A DNA stretch of 21,871 bases from IMG/VR virus record IMGVR_UViG_3300044825_002605, positions 1-21,871 of that record; one strand, 5' to 3'. The position numbers and the translations under genes were made by a program. The notes below the pieces were generated by a model. That model was not told the DNA's origin. It saw nothing but the letters and a program-made list of their open reading frames with translations, and searched no databases. Numbering within the stretch: the first letter of the stretch is position 1; each line of letters opens with the position of its first letter. Positions 1-5,953 of this stretch are shown one piece after another. The DNA comes from a virus.

Positions 1-132
1 GCAGGTCCGGAGCGTCATCGACTCGTAGTCGCAGTCCACGGTGCAGCCACACGGCCACGCCCCGACCTCGCGTCCCATCGTGAACACGGTGCGGGTCGCG
101 CTCGAGTTCGCGTACGGCTTGAAGCGCATCAT
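1..132 (-). CDS. Small Cys-rich protein, cut by the window edge
   Basis: Leftward gene whose 3' end lies outside the window; 44 codons are visible. The start chosen is a tandem ATG-ATG at 132 because it follows an AAGGAGACGAGG Shine-Dalgarno block, the same block used at 5592 and 9106. An in-frame ATG at 210 has no ribosome site. The visible part has a WPCGC motif with Cys at about residues 28, 30 and 34. This recalls the CGC motif of the paralogs at 1242, 2037, 2243, 4788 and 5953, but it lacks their FD[FL]GI start. Function unknown; a metal-binding small protein is an inference from the cysteines only. Confidence 0.6.
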   Translation of the reverse strand, partial: MMRFKPYANSSATRTVFTMGREVGAWPCGCTVDCDYESMTLRTC

Positions 133-161
133 CCTCGTCTCCTTCTGCTGGGCGAGCCAGC
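127..161 (-). promoter_or_regulatory. Hairpin plus AAGGAGACGAGG initiation cassette, copy 1
   Basis: On the minus strand a 5 bp hairpin (GCTGG/CCAGC, 147-161, 5-base loop) is followed two bases later by AAGGAGACGAGG and then ATG-ATG. The same order of elements recurs at 5590-5625 and 9075-9108. It decides the start of the leftmost gene. Confidence 0.55.
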
Positions 162-214
162 GTTGAAATGCGGCGTGCGCCGCGGGGTTGTCCCACACGG
201 TCTTCGCCATCTGC

Positions 215-463
215 TCACGACAGGAACGGAAGATAGAGAGCGACAGCGGAAAGAGCCCCCCCTACCCCCCCATGGAGCCCAAGTCGTACAGGGCCGGCGT
301 GGTTGCCTTGCTGGTCGGGAGTAGGGAGTCTTCGGCCGGGACGAGGTCCCGACTGGTGGCTCATCGCCACTTCGGTCATGCCCACCGCTTTCGCGGCGAC
401 CCCTGCCGCGCGGCCAGTGCCGGGCGACGTCTCCCCTCTACGCCTGTGGTCTGGGCGGGTCAA
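215..463 (-). CDS. Possible small protein with TTG start (doubtful)
   Basis: An 82-codon frame begins with TTG at 463, which overlaps the stop of the gene at 460-711 (TTGA). It is preceded at good spacing by AAAGGAGGT, one of the best ribosome sites in the window. Against it, the protein is rich in Gly, Arg, Pro and Ala without recognisable domains, it includes a G7-TA-G7 tract, and the DNA contains several perfect hairpins that could equally belong to a structured RNA. The coupling pattern and ribosome site favour translation, the composition argues against. Treat as a candidate only. Confidence 0.35.
   Translation of the reverse strand: MTRPDHRRRGETSPGTGRAAGVAAKAVGMTEVAMSHQSGPRPGRRLPTPDQQGNHAGPVRLGLHGGVGGALSAVALYLPFLS
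256..271 (-). repeat. G7-TA-G7 tract (minus strand)
   Basis: The plus strand reads C7-TA-C7, so the leftward transcript carries two runs of seven G separated by TA. This could fold as a quadruplex (each G7 read as G3-N-G3) or be a slippage site. It lies about 125 bases upstream of the gene starting at 132. Confidence 0.6.
314..396 (-). other. Cluster of perfect hairpins in the 133-459 stretch
   Basis: Four inverted repeats lie close together: GTCGGGA/TCCCGAC (314-320 and 347-353), enclosing CGGGAC-GAG-GTCCCG (337-351); GTGGC/GCCAC (356-370); and CCGC/GCGG at 385-396, which on the minus strand closes a GAAA tetraloop. They overlap the doubtful frame at 215-463. No known RNA family is recognised. 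Confidence 0.4.
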
Positions 464-711
464 ATCGGACCTCCTTTCTGCTCGTGCTCCTTCCCCTTCC
501 ACCGCAGCCGCGGGGAGTTCCGCCACCACTCGATGCGGAGGATCAGCGCCGCGGCGAGCATCAGGACCGCGTTGAACAGCCCCACCTCCTCCACGAGCTC
601 GGCCTTCGCCGCGCAGTAGTAGTCGCCGCAGAAGACGTGGATCGGTCGCTCCAAGTCCGGCTCGTACTCCCAGCGGATCTCGTACTCGATCGGCGGCACC
701 GCGAGCGTCAC
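460..711 (-). CDS. Small single-span membrane protein
   Basis: 83 residues from a GTG at 711 that overlaps the stop of the previous gene (GTGA) and follows AGGAG. The N-terminal half is polar with an acidic, aromatic run. A hydrophobic stretch at about residues 45-62 (GLFNAVLMLAAALILRI) followed by WWRN and a Lys/Arg-rich tail looks like one membrane segment with a positively charged cytoplasmic end. Two Cys lie near residues 28 and 33. Family not recognised. A holin is conceivable from size and topology, but the gene is far from any lysis enzyme seen here, so this is not claimed. Confidence 0.75.
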   Translation of the reverse strand: MTLAVPPIEYEIRWEYEPDLERPIHVFCGDYYCAAKAELVEEVGLFNAVLMLAAALILRIEWWRNSPRLRWKGKEHEQKGGPI

Positions 712-1046
712 GGCGTCTCCTCGACCTTGACCTTCTCCCAGAACTCGAGCCGCGCCTTGCAGCCGGGGCACATCTCCTCGTGCGCGTCCGGCGCCACCTC
801 CAGCCGCACCGGCTCGCGCTCCTCGCGCTTCATCTTGCCCTCCTCGCAGGAGTCGAAGAGCGCCATCATCTGCCGCAGCCGCCTCGCCGCCATCCGCCGG
901 AGCGGGTGCGGAAGGTCCGTCACGTCGTCGCTTTCGAGGAAGCGCACCGCATTCTCGAGGTCGCAGTGGTAGCGGATCAGCGCGTCCTGACCCGCGTTGT
1001 CGAGCCCGAGCATGCGGCGCGCGATCTTCCGCTGCCGGTCGGTCAT
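708..1046 (-). CDS. Hypothetical protein with CPGC knuckle
   Basis: 112 residues starting at ATG 1046 with an ATGA overlap onto the upstream gene. The N-terminal two thirds are helical and highly charged (MTDRQRKIARRMLGL, then PLRRMAARRLRQMMALF). One CPGC pair lies near residue 95, half of a typical zinc ribbon; a second pair is not present. It may bind metal as a dimer or with another Cys (EE-CPGC follows an HEE run). Function unknown. Translational coupling on both sides shows it is part of the same leftward operon. Confidence 0.8.
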   Translation of the reverse strand: MTDRQRKIARRMLGLDNAGQDALIRYHCDLENAVRFLESDDVTDLPHPLRRMAARRLRQMMALFDSCEEGKMKREEREPVRLEVAPDAHEEMCPGCKARLEFWEKVKVEETP

Positions 1047-1252
1047 GCGAGGAGCGCGTAGCCGTAGCGCCGCGGCTTGCCGTCGGTGTGCAGGAACTTC
1101 GACTGGATGCGCGTCTCGCGGTCGGTCGCCGGATTGTACACCTTGACGCCGTTCGGCAGGAGCGCCGTGACGGTCACCACGCGATCGGGGAAGCGCACGT
1201 CGTTGTCCTTGAGCTTGCTGCCCACCTTGAGCAGCGACGGGTCAAGCGCCAT
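1043..1252 (-). CDS. Small beta-rich hypothetical protein
   Basis: 69 residues from ATG 1252 behind a strong AAGGAGGAGAG site. The sequence alternates short hydrophobic strands and charged turns (RVVTVTALLPNGVKVYN), suggesting a compact beta barrel, and ends in a basic, aromatic tail. No catalytic motif is visible and the family is not recognised. Its start lies inside the 3' end of the gene at 1242-1556 (11 base overlap) and its stop overlaps the ATG of the next gene, so it is translated as part of the coupled chain. Confidence 0.8.
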   Translation of the reverse strand: MALDPSLLKVGSKLKDNDVRFPDRVVTVTALLPNGVKVYNPATDRETRIQSKFLHTDGKPRRYGYALLA

Positions 1253-1556
1253 CGGGACTCTCCTCCTTCTCGATCTCCGCCTTGACGGTCTCCCACGGGA
1301 CCGACGGGCGCGGGTCCTGCATCGCCTCTTCGATGGCGGCGACATCCGCGCGGTCATCCGACCGTCGTCGCACCGCGGCCACGTCCGAGTAGGCGCGCGG
1401 CTCCTCCGCGGCCTTGTCGATCGCCGCCGGCCGCACGTCGCGCAGGAGGTCATTGTCCGACCAGATGCCTTCCCACTCGCAGCCGCAGCGGAAGACGACG
1501 CGCTGGACGCCGGTGCTGTACTTGACCGCGTTCTTGATGCCGAGGTCGAAGTACAT
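1242..1556 (-). CDS. FDLGI/CGC paralog, long C-terminal variant
   Basis: 104 residues from ATG 1556 (TGATG overlap with the gene upstream). It opens MYFDLGI and has FRCGC with Cys 24 and 26, the signature shared with the genes at 2037, 2243, 4788 and 5953. Unlike those it has no later Cys or His pair. It continues instead with a charged helical tail of about 70 residues rich in Arg, Asp and Glu. Metal binding may therefore be lost or need a partner. This member shows that the FD[FL]GI-CGC part is a module that can carry different tails. Function unknown. Confidence 0.82.
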   Translation of the reverse strand: MYFDLGIKNAVKYSTGVQRVVFRCGCEWEGIWSDNDLLRDVRPAAIDKAAEEPRAYSDVAAVRRRSDDRADVAAIEEAMQDPRPSVPWETVKAEIEKEESPDGA

Positions 1557-1810
1557 CACGGCACCCCGAACAACGCGCACAGGTCGCAGGGCGCGTCGTG
1601 GTCGATGGGCTCGTCGGGATTCATCGACACGACGAGCCCGCAATTCGGGCACTTCTTCGTCGGCCACGACGCGACCTTCCGCACGCACTCGTCAATCAAC
1701 GACAGATCGAAGCGCGGCACGGGCTGGTTGATGATCCGCTCGTCCTCGTACGGCGTCAGGTCCGGGATCGGCTCGGCGAAGCCGGGCGGGGGCAAGATTC
1801 CCTTCTTCAC
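1556..1810 (-). CDS. Small zinc-ribbon protein
   Basis: 84 residues from GTG 1810 (GTGA overlap) behind AAGGAGAGG. The C-terminal half has KKCPNC at Cys 54/57 and PCDLC at Cys 75/78, the classic two-knuckle spacing of a zinc ribbon. The N-terminal half is Pro-rich (GILPPPGFAEPIPDL). Such ribbons bind nucleic acid or protein partners in phages; the partner here is unknown. It lies in the run of Cys-rich small proteins between 460 and 3242. Confidence 0.82.
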   Translation of the reverse strand: MKKGILPPPGFAEPIPDLTPYEDERIINQPVPRFDLSLIDECVRKVASWPTKKCPNCGLVVSMNPDEPIDHDAPCDLCALFGVP

Positions 1811-2040
1811 TTCTTCCTCTCCTTCTTCTCGGGTTGCTTCACCTCGTCGGGCAGCATCATCGAGACGCCCGGCGGGCCTTCCTTGAGCCCGTCGAGGAAC
1901 GACGTCGTGCTTTCGAGGCACCGATTGCACACGTCCTCGATGACCATTCGCTTCACCGGCTCCCCCTTCAGGATGATAACCAGCGACGCTCCGACTCCTT
2001 CGATCTCGCGACGGCACAGGTCGCACACGGTCACGTTCAA
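1807..2040 (-). CDS. Small zinc-ribbon protein with Lys/Glu tail
   Basis: 77 residues. The start chosen is TTG at 2040, which overlaps the previous stop (TTGA) and follows GAGGAG; a GTG at 2034 is the alternative. CDLC near residues 6-9 and CNRC near residues 38-41 form two knuckles of a zinc ribbon with a beta hairpin between them (LVIILKGEPVKRMVI). The C-terminus ends in a run of Lys and Glu. Its function is unknown, but the fold suggests nucleic-acid or protein binding. The neighbouring gene 1556-1810 is also a zinc ribbon, but the two are not obvious duplicates. Confidence 0.8.
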   Translation of the reverse strand: MNVTVCDLCRREIEGVGASLVIILKGEPVKRMVIEDVCNRCLESTTSFLDGLKEGPPGVSMMLPDEVKQPEKKERKK

Positions 2041-2243
2041 TTCAGACTCCTCGGATCGTTGAAGATCAGATGGTGGTTGACGCAGATGAGCGCGCTGGGC
2101 GCGGGCGCCCACAGCCCGCACGGGCCTTCCTCGTGCTGGTACTCGCACGGCGCCATCATCACCGCGCACCCACATCGGAAGGTGATGCCGAGCATCGCGG
2201 TGAACGGGATGCGGTCGATCGCGTAGATGCCGAAGTCGAACAT
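2037..2243 (-). CDS. FDFGI/CGC...CxxxH paralog
   Basis: 68 residues from ATG 2243, overlapping the upstream stop (TGATG). It opens MFDFGI, has FRCGC (Cys 24/26), further Cys 33 and 42, then a G-x-W-A-P element and CVNHH (Cys 54, His 57/58). The order CxC then CxxxH is what a zinc-binding mini-domain would need. It lies next to another paralog (2243-2500), consistent with tandem duplication. No known family is recognised; metal binding is inferred. Confidence 0.83.
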   Translation of the reverse strand: MFDFGIYAIDRIPFTAMLGITFRCGCAVMMAPCEYQHEEGPCGLWAPAPSALICVNHHLIFNDPRSLN

Positions 2244-2500
2244 CAGCGGCGGTGCCTCCACTCCCAGAACTCGCGCCACCAGCGCGCGTGCTCCTGGCGA
2301 CAGGTCTTCGGCATCAACTCCGCCGGCGGGTACCAGACGCCGTGCTCGTCGCCGCCGCGCTCGAGGTACATGCCGCAGCCGCAGCCGAACTCGACCCACG
2401 CGAACTCCGGCGTCGTCGTCATCTCCGGCCGGATCGCGACCTTCGTGATTCCGAAGTCGAACGCCCACAGCCGCTCCAGATCCGCGATGCGTGGCTTCAT
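2243..2500 (-). CDS. FDFGI/CGC...CxxxH paralog with N-terminal extension
   Basis: 85 residues from ATG 2500 (ATGA overlap; GGAGG close upstream). Twelve extra residues precede the FDFGI motif. It has FGCGCG (Cys 40/42), GVWYPP, and TCRQEH (Cys 67, His 71), then a Trp-rich basic tail (ARWWREFWEWRHRR). The W-x-P and CxxxH elements match the neighbours at 2037 and 5953. The tail could contact nucleic acid or membrane, but no function can be assigned. Confidence 0.83.
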   Translation of the reverse strand: MKPRIADLERLWAFDFGITKVAIRPEMTTTPEFAWVEFGCGCGMYLERGGDEHGVWYPPAELMPKTCRQEHARWWREFWEWRHRR

Positions 2501-2997
2501 TCGCCCCTCCGCAGGTTGGCGTGCCACCGGGCGTGGCTATGGCGGTCAACGACGAGCTTCCCGCACAGGTCGCAAGCAGTCTTGGTGCGGTTTCGTTCGC
2601 GCCAGCGGCGAGTTGATTCGATCTGGCACGTGCGACACCCCCGACCGCCGGGGATTGGCTTGTCGTACTCGTGGCCCTTTGGGCACGTCTTCTTCGCCGC
2701 ATTGTGTGCGCTGAATGAGGTGCCGCGAAGGATGTTCTCGCGCTCCGTGACAGGCTCAAGGTGTGACGGGTTCACGCAGTGAGGCACCCGACAGAGATGA
2801 TCAAGGACGAGTCCGTCAGGGATCGGCCCGACGACGTACTCGTACACCACCCGATGAACACCGAGTCTCTTCCCGCGATGCATCACTTGGCCGTATTCGG
2901 TGCGCGGGCTTCCCGTCCAAATCAGACATCCGCTCTCAGTGCGCTCCGTTCGCGCGACGACGCGCTCGTACACAGGGCGTAGCTCGTCGCGGCTCAT
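2497..2997 (-). CDS. HNH endonuclease with C-terminal zinc fingers
   Basis: 166 residues from ATG 2997 (ATGA overlap). Residues about 20-92 form an HNH_3-type nuclease: LIWTG, a VHR basic element, DH at 66/67 and CVNPSHLEPVTERENILRG with Asn 76 and His 79. Two Cys/His groups follow, CPKGHEYD...CRTC (Cys 105, 121, 124) and CDLCGKLVVDRHSHARWH (about 142-159), probably DNA-binding zinc knuckles. Free-standing HNH proteins in phages act as homing endonucleases or packaging-associated nickases. Its place inside a coupled early operon, far from the terminase, favours a homing or early role. The active-site residues look intact. Confidence 0.92.
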   Translation of the reverse strand: MSRDELRPVYERVVARTERTESGCLIWTGSPRTEYGQVMHRGKRLGVHRVVYEYVVGPIPDGLVLDHLCRVPHCVNPSHLEPVTERENILRGTSFSAHNAAKKTCPKGHEYDKPIPGGRGCRTCQIESTRRWRERNRTKTACDLCGKLVVDRHSHARWHANLRRGE

Positions 2998-3242
2998 TCC
3001 TCACCTCGCTTTCTGCGCTCGATCTCGGCGCGGATCTCCCGGTTGAGCGACCAGTTTGAGCGACTAGGGTCGCTCGTGATCTTCGCAGCCGTCTCCAACC
3101 CCTCGATCACGCCCTCGCGGCGGGCAGCGGCGATGTCCGAGAAATCCGTCCCATCGTCGTGAGTGTCACACTTGTGTGAAACTGGGGTTTCGCAACATCC
3201 AGAGACATCGCAACTGCAGGTCAATGGCGCCCCCACCGTCAC
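2994..3242 (-). CDS. Small Cys-rich hypothetical protein
   Basis: 82 residues from GTG 3242 (GTGA overlap, G-rich ribosome site AAGGGGG). Six Cys and two His crowd the first 30 residues (CSCDVSGCC, then HKCDTH), followed by a helical part (EGVIEGLETAAKI) and a basic end. The end reuses the GAGATCCGCGCC DNA segment that also ends the genes at 3239 and 3714. Function unknown; metal binding is plausible from the clustered Cys and His. Confidence 0.75.
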   Translation of the reverse strand: MTVGAPLTCSCDVSGCCETPVSHKCDTHDDGTDFSDIAAARREGVIEGLETAAKITSDPSRSNWSLNREIRAEIERRKRGEE

Positions 3243-3472
3243 TCCCCCTTCGCGCTGCGGGCGCGGATCTCACAGGTATCTGAGTTTGCGCCACGCGCAT
3301 CCATGCTGTGACGTGCGAGCCACTCGGGCAGGCGCAGCACGAAGCCCATGCCGTTCTCGTCCACCCACCAGTCACCACGCACGCGGGCATCCGCGATCTC
3401 GATTTGGTGGCAGTCCGCTGACGACACGATGCAGCCGCCCTTCTCCACGAGCCTGCGAATCAATTCTTCCAT
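3239..3472 (-). CDS. Small hypothetical protein
   Basis: 77 residues from ATG 3472, placed behind the G-rich site AAGGGGGGAG one base after the stop of a 10-codon micro-frame. The N-terminus is helical (MEELIRRLVEKGG), the middle has strands rich in aromatics (DWWVDENGMGFVLRLPEWL), and the end reads EIRARSAKGE. That last segment is shared at DNA level with the end of the gene at 3714 and with the micro-frame at 3474. Family and function are not recognised. Confidence 0.75.
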   Translation of the reverse strand: MEELIRRLVEKGGCIVSSADCHQIEIADARVRGDWWVDENGMGFVLRLPEWLARHSMDARGANSDTCEIRARSAKGE

Positions 3473-3473
3473 G

Positions 3474-3506
3474 TCACTCTCCCCCCTTCGCGCCGCTGCG
3501 GGTCAT
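3474..3506 (-). CDS. 10-codon micro-frame, duplicated gene tail
   Basis: ATG at 3506 overlaps the stop of the gene at 3503-3709 (ATGA) and the frame ends one base before the next ATG at 3472. It encodes MTRSGAKGGE, matching the C-terminal tails RARSAKGE and RARSGAKKG of the two neighbouring genes. It is probably the remnant of a deleted gene that still supplies the ribosome site (AAGGGGGGAG) and keeps translation coupled. Confidence 0.4.
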   Translation of the reverse strand: MTRSGAKGGE

Positions 3507-3709
3507 CGAGCAGGCTCGTAGTTGTCGAGGAAAAACTGCCGCGCGACGTACCACTGGTCGTTCGGGTTCTTGGCGTTGCGCGCGATCATCCCGCCTTCTT
3601 CGGGCGTGTCCTCTGCCGAGACGCTGATCCCACTCAGATCCTCCCCCAGAATGTACGGGCGCATCTCCTGAAGGGCGCTCTTGCGATAGTAGTTCCACGG
3701 GTTTCCCAT
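3503..3709 (-). CDS. Small hypothetical protein
   Basis: 68 residues from ATG 3709, five codons downstream of an AAAGGATGAG site that overlaps the upstream stop. The sequence is mixed alpha/beta with an aromatic start (GNPWNYYRKSAL), an acidic middle and an end of NDQWYVARQFFLDNYEPAR. No motif is recognised. A long alternative frame on the same strand over this region lacks a better start and is less plausible. Part of the coupled leftward operon; function unknown. Confidence 0.72.
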   Translation of the reverse strand: MGNPWNYYRKSALQEMRPYILGEDLSGISVSAEDTPEEGGMIARNAKNPNDQWYVARQFFLDNYEPAR

Positions 3710-3713
3710 TGTC

Positions 3714-4466
3714 TCATCCTTTCTTCGCTCCGCTGCGGGCGCGGATCTGGTCAAGCACGTCACTAAGCGCCAAGCTGGCTCGCGTGCCGATGTTGAACTT
3801 GGCGCGCTTGATCTCGACCAACTCGATGATGCGCTCCCGCTCCCGCGCGACCGCCGCGTCGATCCGCTGGTATTCGTCATCGCGGGCGCGGTCCAAATAG
3901 TCCGTGAGGGACTTTTCTGTTTGTCCACGCGTCGCGTCGATCTGCGCAAGTTGCGCACGAAGCCGTGCGATCTCGGGAAGCATCTTCAACGCAGCGCCGA
4001 CGGCGCTAGGCCCGAACCCGGCGTTCTCGAAGCAGCGGCATCTGCCGTTCGTCCTCATGCCGCCCTTGTTCGTCGCGAATCGGCACGAGTTGTCGCCGCA
4101 GTCCAAGATGACCTGCGCCTGCACGTCTGGCGCGGGCGTCGTGGTGTCGGGCGGCTGTAGCGGGCCGACCCAGCGGTCGAAGTCGGTTGGGTCGCACTCC
4201 ACCTCGGCCCCAGCGCACCAAACGCGCTTTGTTCCTCCCCGCGAGTCAGTGGTGAGTTGCACTACATTCCAGCCGTACTCGTCGTGCGCCCACCACCACC
4301 CGTCGCACGTCGGCGAGTCGTGGTGCTGCGCTTCCGGTTTCGGCACGCTGGCGATGATGGCGTCGAGTTGCTCGTCGTACAGCGCAATCCACACTTGCCC
4401 GTTCTCATTCATTACCTTGCGCGTCGCGATTGCGATTGCCCTCGCGTACTCGTCGATGGATGACAT
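3714..4466 (-). CDS. Hypothetical protein with Cys motif and coiled coil
   Basis: 250 residues from ATG 4466 (TAATG overlap). An N-terminal helical part (YARAIAIATRKVMNENG) is followed by a Trp-rich segment (CDGWWWAHDEYGW), then a Cys-rich stretch at about residues 132-156 (DCGDNSCRFATNKGG and RCRCF). The last third, about residues 165-235, is strongly helical and charged and should form a coiled coil (EIARLRAQLAQID, RERERIIELVEIKRAKF). The tail RARSGAKKG is shared with neighbouring genes. It is the longest unknown protein of the operon. No family recognised; a structural or scaffold-like early protein is possible. Confidence 0.78.
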   Translation of the reverse strand: MSSIDEYARAIAIATRKVMNENGQVWIALYDEQLDAIIASVPKPEAQHHDSPTCDGWWWAHDEYGWNVVQLTTDSRGGTKRVWCAGAEVECDPTDFDRWVGPLQPPDTTTPAPDVQAQVILDCGDNSCRFATNKGGMRTNGRCRCFENAGFGPSAVGAALKMLPEIARLRAQLAQIDATRGQTEKSLTDYLDRARDDEYQRIDAAVARERERIIELVEIKRAKFNIGTRASLALSDVLDQIRARSGAKKG

Positions 4467-4798
4467 TAGCGGTACCTCGGGTCGTGCGACTGGAATGCCT
4501 CGGGGCCGTCGTTCACCATCCGCATCTCGAAACGTCCCTCGAGCTCGGGGTGGTCCTTGACGAGCCGGCGGGCGAGATACGCGCGGTAGCTGTTGTTCAC
4601 CTTGAACTCGCCGCGCCACTTCACGTTCACCTCCCAGCGCACGCGCTCCGCGATCAGCGCGATGCCGAACTTTCCCGGCCGCGCGCGCGCCAACTCCAGG
4701 GCAAACCTGCTGAAGAGCTTGTAGCTCGCGGGGTTCTCCGCGATCCATCGCTCGGTCGCTTCGTGGAGGTCGTTGGGCCGCTTCACCTTACCGCCCAT
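4466..4798 (-). CDS. Conserved phage hypothetical (ERW...ENP family)
   Basis: 110 residues from ATG 4798. The pattern ERWIAENPASYKLFSRFALE, then RARPGKFGIALIAERVRWE, then KVNNSYRAYLARRL matches, from memory, a widespread family of small phage proteins with no assigned role, found mostly in early or replication regions. It is helical and basic, which would suit a DNA-associated protein, but no catalytic residues are obvious. It overlaps the upstream gene by 11 bases with a modest GGAAGG site. Intact length for this kind of protein. Confidence 0.82.
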   Translation of the reverse strand: MGGKVKRPNDLHEATERWIAENPASYKLFSRFALELARARPGKFGIALIAERVRWEVNVKWRGEFKVNNSYRAYLARRLVKDHPELEGRFEMRMVNDGPEAFQSHDPRYR

Positions 4799-5003
4799 CG
4801 CGCGGCCTTCCGAGAAGTTTCCCGATCTCCTCGATCAGTTGAAGGAGGCTCGCTCGCTCCCAACCCAGCGTCAAGATCATGTCGTGATCCGGCGTGCAGG
4901 CTTCCCACATCGCGATGCGCGCGTAGTTTTGCACGTAGCAACCGCACTTTAGGTCAACGACGTGGCTCGCGGTTGCGCGGACGATGCCGAAGTCGAACGT
5001 CAC
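4788..5003 (-). CDS. FDFGI/CGC...CxxxH paralog with helical tail
   Basis: 71 residues if started at GTG 5003, which overlaps the previous stop (GTGA) and gives MTFDFGI, matching the other family members; a GTG at 5006 adds one residue. CGC at Cys 20/22 and ACTPDH with Cys 36 and His 40 give the same CxC...CxxxH pairing as the genes at 2037 and 2243. A helical, amphipathic tail (ERASLLQLIEEIGKLLG) follows. Metal binding inferred; role unknown. Confidence 0.82.
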   Translation of the reverse strand: MTFDFGIVRATASHVVDLKCGCYVQNYARIAMWEACTPDHDMILTLGWERASLLQLIEEIGKLLGRPRDGR

Positions 5004-5311
5004 CACGTCAGGATCGTCCAGTGGCCGTCGATCTTGCAGTTCAGCGCGAGGAAGCGCGCGCGGTACGGCGGGTTCGGATTCTCCGGCGTGCCGTACAACG
5101 AGAAGTGGCAGAACGGCAGAAGCTCCGGGATGAGGTCCAAGTCGATCCTGCCGAATGCGTGCCGCAAGAACCGGCGCCGCGCGCGCGACTCGGGCGTCGC
5201 GTCGGGGCCGACGCGGTCGATGTTCTGGAACGCCGGCGGCCAGTCTGCCGCGATCGCAGCGGTCGTGGACGTCGAGAGCAGTAGCGCCAGTGCCAGCATC
5301 GTCGTTCTCAT
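5000..5311 (-). CDS. Secreted small protein with signal peptide
   Basis: 103 residues from ATG 5311 (ATGA overlap). The N-terminus MRTTMLALALLLSTSTTAA is a textbook signal peptide, with cleavage expected after AIAA at about residue 24, so the product is probably exported. There is no lipobox Cys. The mature part has two Cys (about residues 73 and 93), possibly a disulfide. It follows directly on a membrane-anchored protein (5308-5592), so the pair may act together at the cell envelope, for example in superinfection exclusion. That role is inference; no family recognised. Confidence 0.78.
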   Translation of the reverse strand: MRTTMLALALLLSTSTTAAIAADWPPAFQNIDRVGPDATPESRARRRFLRHAFGRIDLDLIPELLPFCHFSLYGTPENPNPPYRARFLALNCKIDGHWTILTW

Positions 5312-5592
5312 AGGGGCTTCGTCCTCCTGATCGCGCGCACGACGTTGTCCGGCGTCGCGGCGAGAATCGCGTCGGCCTCGTGCTCGCAGCCGGCGAACAG
5401 CCGGTCGAACACGGGGGCGTCGATGAACACCACCGTCTCGTGGATGCGCGTCACGTTGAACCTGTCGATCTCCGGGAAGAACGCGAGCGCCACGCACGGC
5501 GGGCGCGCTGGTGGCGGCGGCGTGCCGCTCCCCGCGCTGTACGCGATGATCGCGATGACCGAGATGGTCGTCACCGCTTGCGGCCAGTTCAT
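5308..5592 (-). CDS. Small membrane-anchored protein
   Basis: 94 residues from ATG 5592, set by the AAGGAGACGAGG site that also starts the genes at 132 and 9106. Residues about 5-20 (QAVTTISVIAIIAYSAG) form a membrane segment or uncleaved signal, followed by a Pro-rich linker (TPPPPARPPC) and a roughly 60-residue soluble domain with two Cys. Topology would place the domain outside the cytoplasm. It is coupled to the secreted protein at 5000-5311. Function unknown; an envelope or exclusion role is possible. Confidence 0.78.
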   Translation of the reverse strand: MNWPQAVTTISVIAIIAYSAGSGTPPPPARPPCVALAFFPEIDRFNVTRIHETVVFIDAPVFDRLFAGCEHEADAILAATPDNVVRAIRRTKPL

Positions 5593-5625
5593 CCTCGTCT
5601 CCTTCCGTTGCAGCGCGTAACGCGC
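5590..5625 (-). promoter_or_regulatory. Hairpin plus AAGGAGACGAGG initiation cassette, copy 2
   Basis: On the minus strand GCGCG-TTA-CGCGC (5613-5625) precedes, eight bases later, the AAGGAGACGAGG-ATG block. This is one of the few places in the left operon where adjacent genes do not overlap (gap 5593-5629). Confidence 0.55.
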
Positions 5626-5629
5626 CGTA

Positions 5630-5953
5630 TCAGGTGAACGTCGGCTGGAGCGTCGGCACCTCGACGATGTAGATGATCCGGTGGACGGCGACGTCCACCA
5701 TGACGTGCGGCCGGTCGTCCGCCGGCGCGACATCGAGCAGCGTGACCCAGCCGTAGGTGTCCACGCGCATCTGCGAGCACTTCATCACGCCGCTCGACTC
5801 GATGCAGACCTCGTACTTGCCGGCCTTGCGCGTCGCCTTCCGGATCAACGGCGGAAGCTGGTCGAACCACGCCTTCACCACTTCGGAGTCCTTGCTCTGC
5901 TTGCGCGTCGCCGTCGGCAGCGCGCTCACCTTCGTCAACTTCTTCGGGGGCAT
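5630..5953 (-). CDS. Hypothetical basic-start, beta-rich protein
   Basis: 107 residues from ATG 5953, overlapping the upstream stop (TGATG); a GTG at 5956 would add one residue. The N-terminus is Lys/Thr-rich (PPKKLTKVSALPTATRKQSK), followed by a helix (VVKAWFDQLPPLIRKATRK) and a beta-rich half (KYEVCIESSGVMKCSQMRV, then VMVDVAVHRIIYIVEV). Two Cys lie near residues 48 and 58. Family not recognised. Its stop is followed by a small hairpin and the next cassette, so it may end a translational sub-block. Confidence 0.77.
   Translation of the reverse strand: MPPKKLTKVSALPTATRKQSKDSEVVKAWFDQLPPLIRKATRKAGKYEVCIESSGVMKCSQMRVDTYGWVTLLDVAPADDRPHVMVDVAVHRIIYIVEVPTLQPTFT

Noticed and set aside
3474-3698. 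A 74-codon leftward frame overlapping the gene at 3503-3709
   Set aside because: It is Arg-rich without a fitting start; the other frame has a sensible protein with ribosome site. Only its last 10 codons are kept as a micro-frame.
5000-5592. Spanin pair
   Set aside because: The secreted partner has a signal peptidase I type site and no lipobox, the membrane partner has no coiled coil, and no endolysin or holin is nearby.
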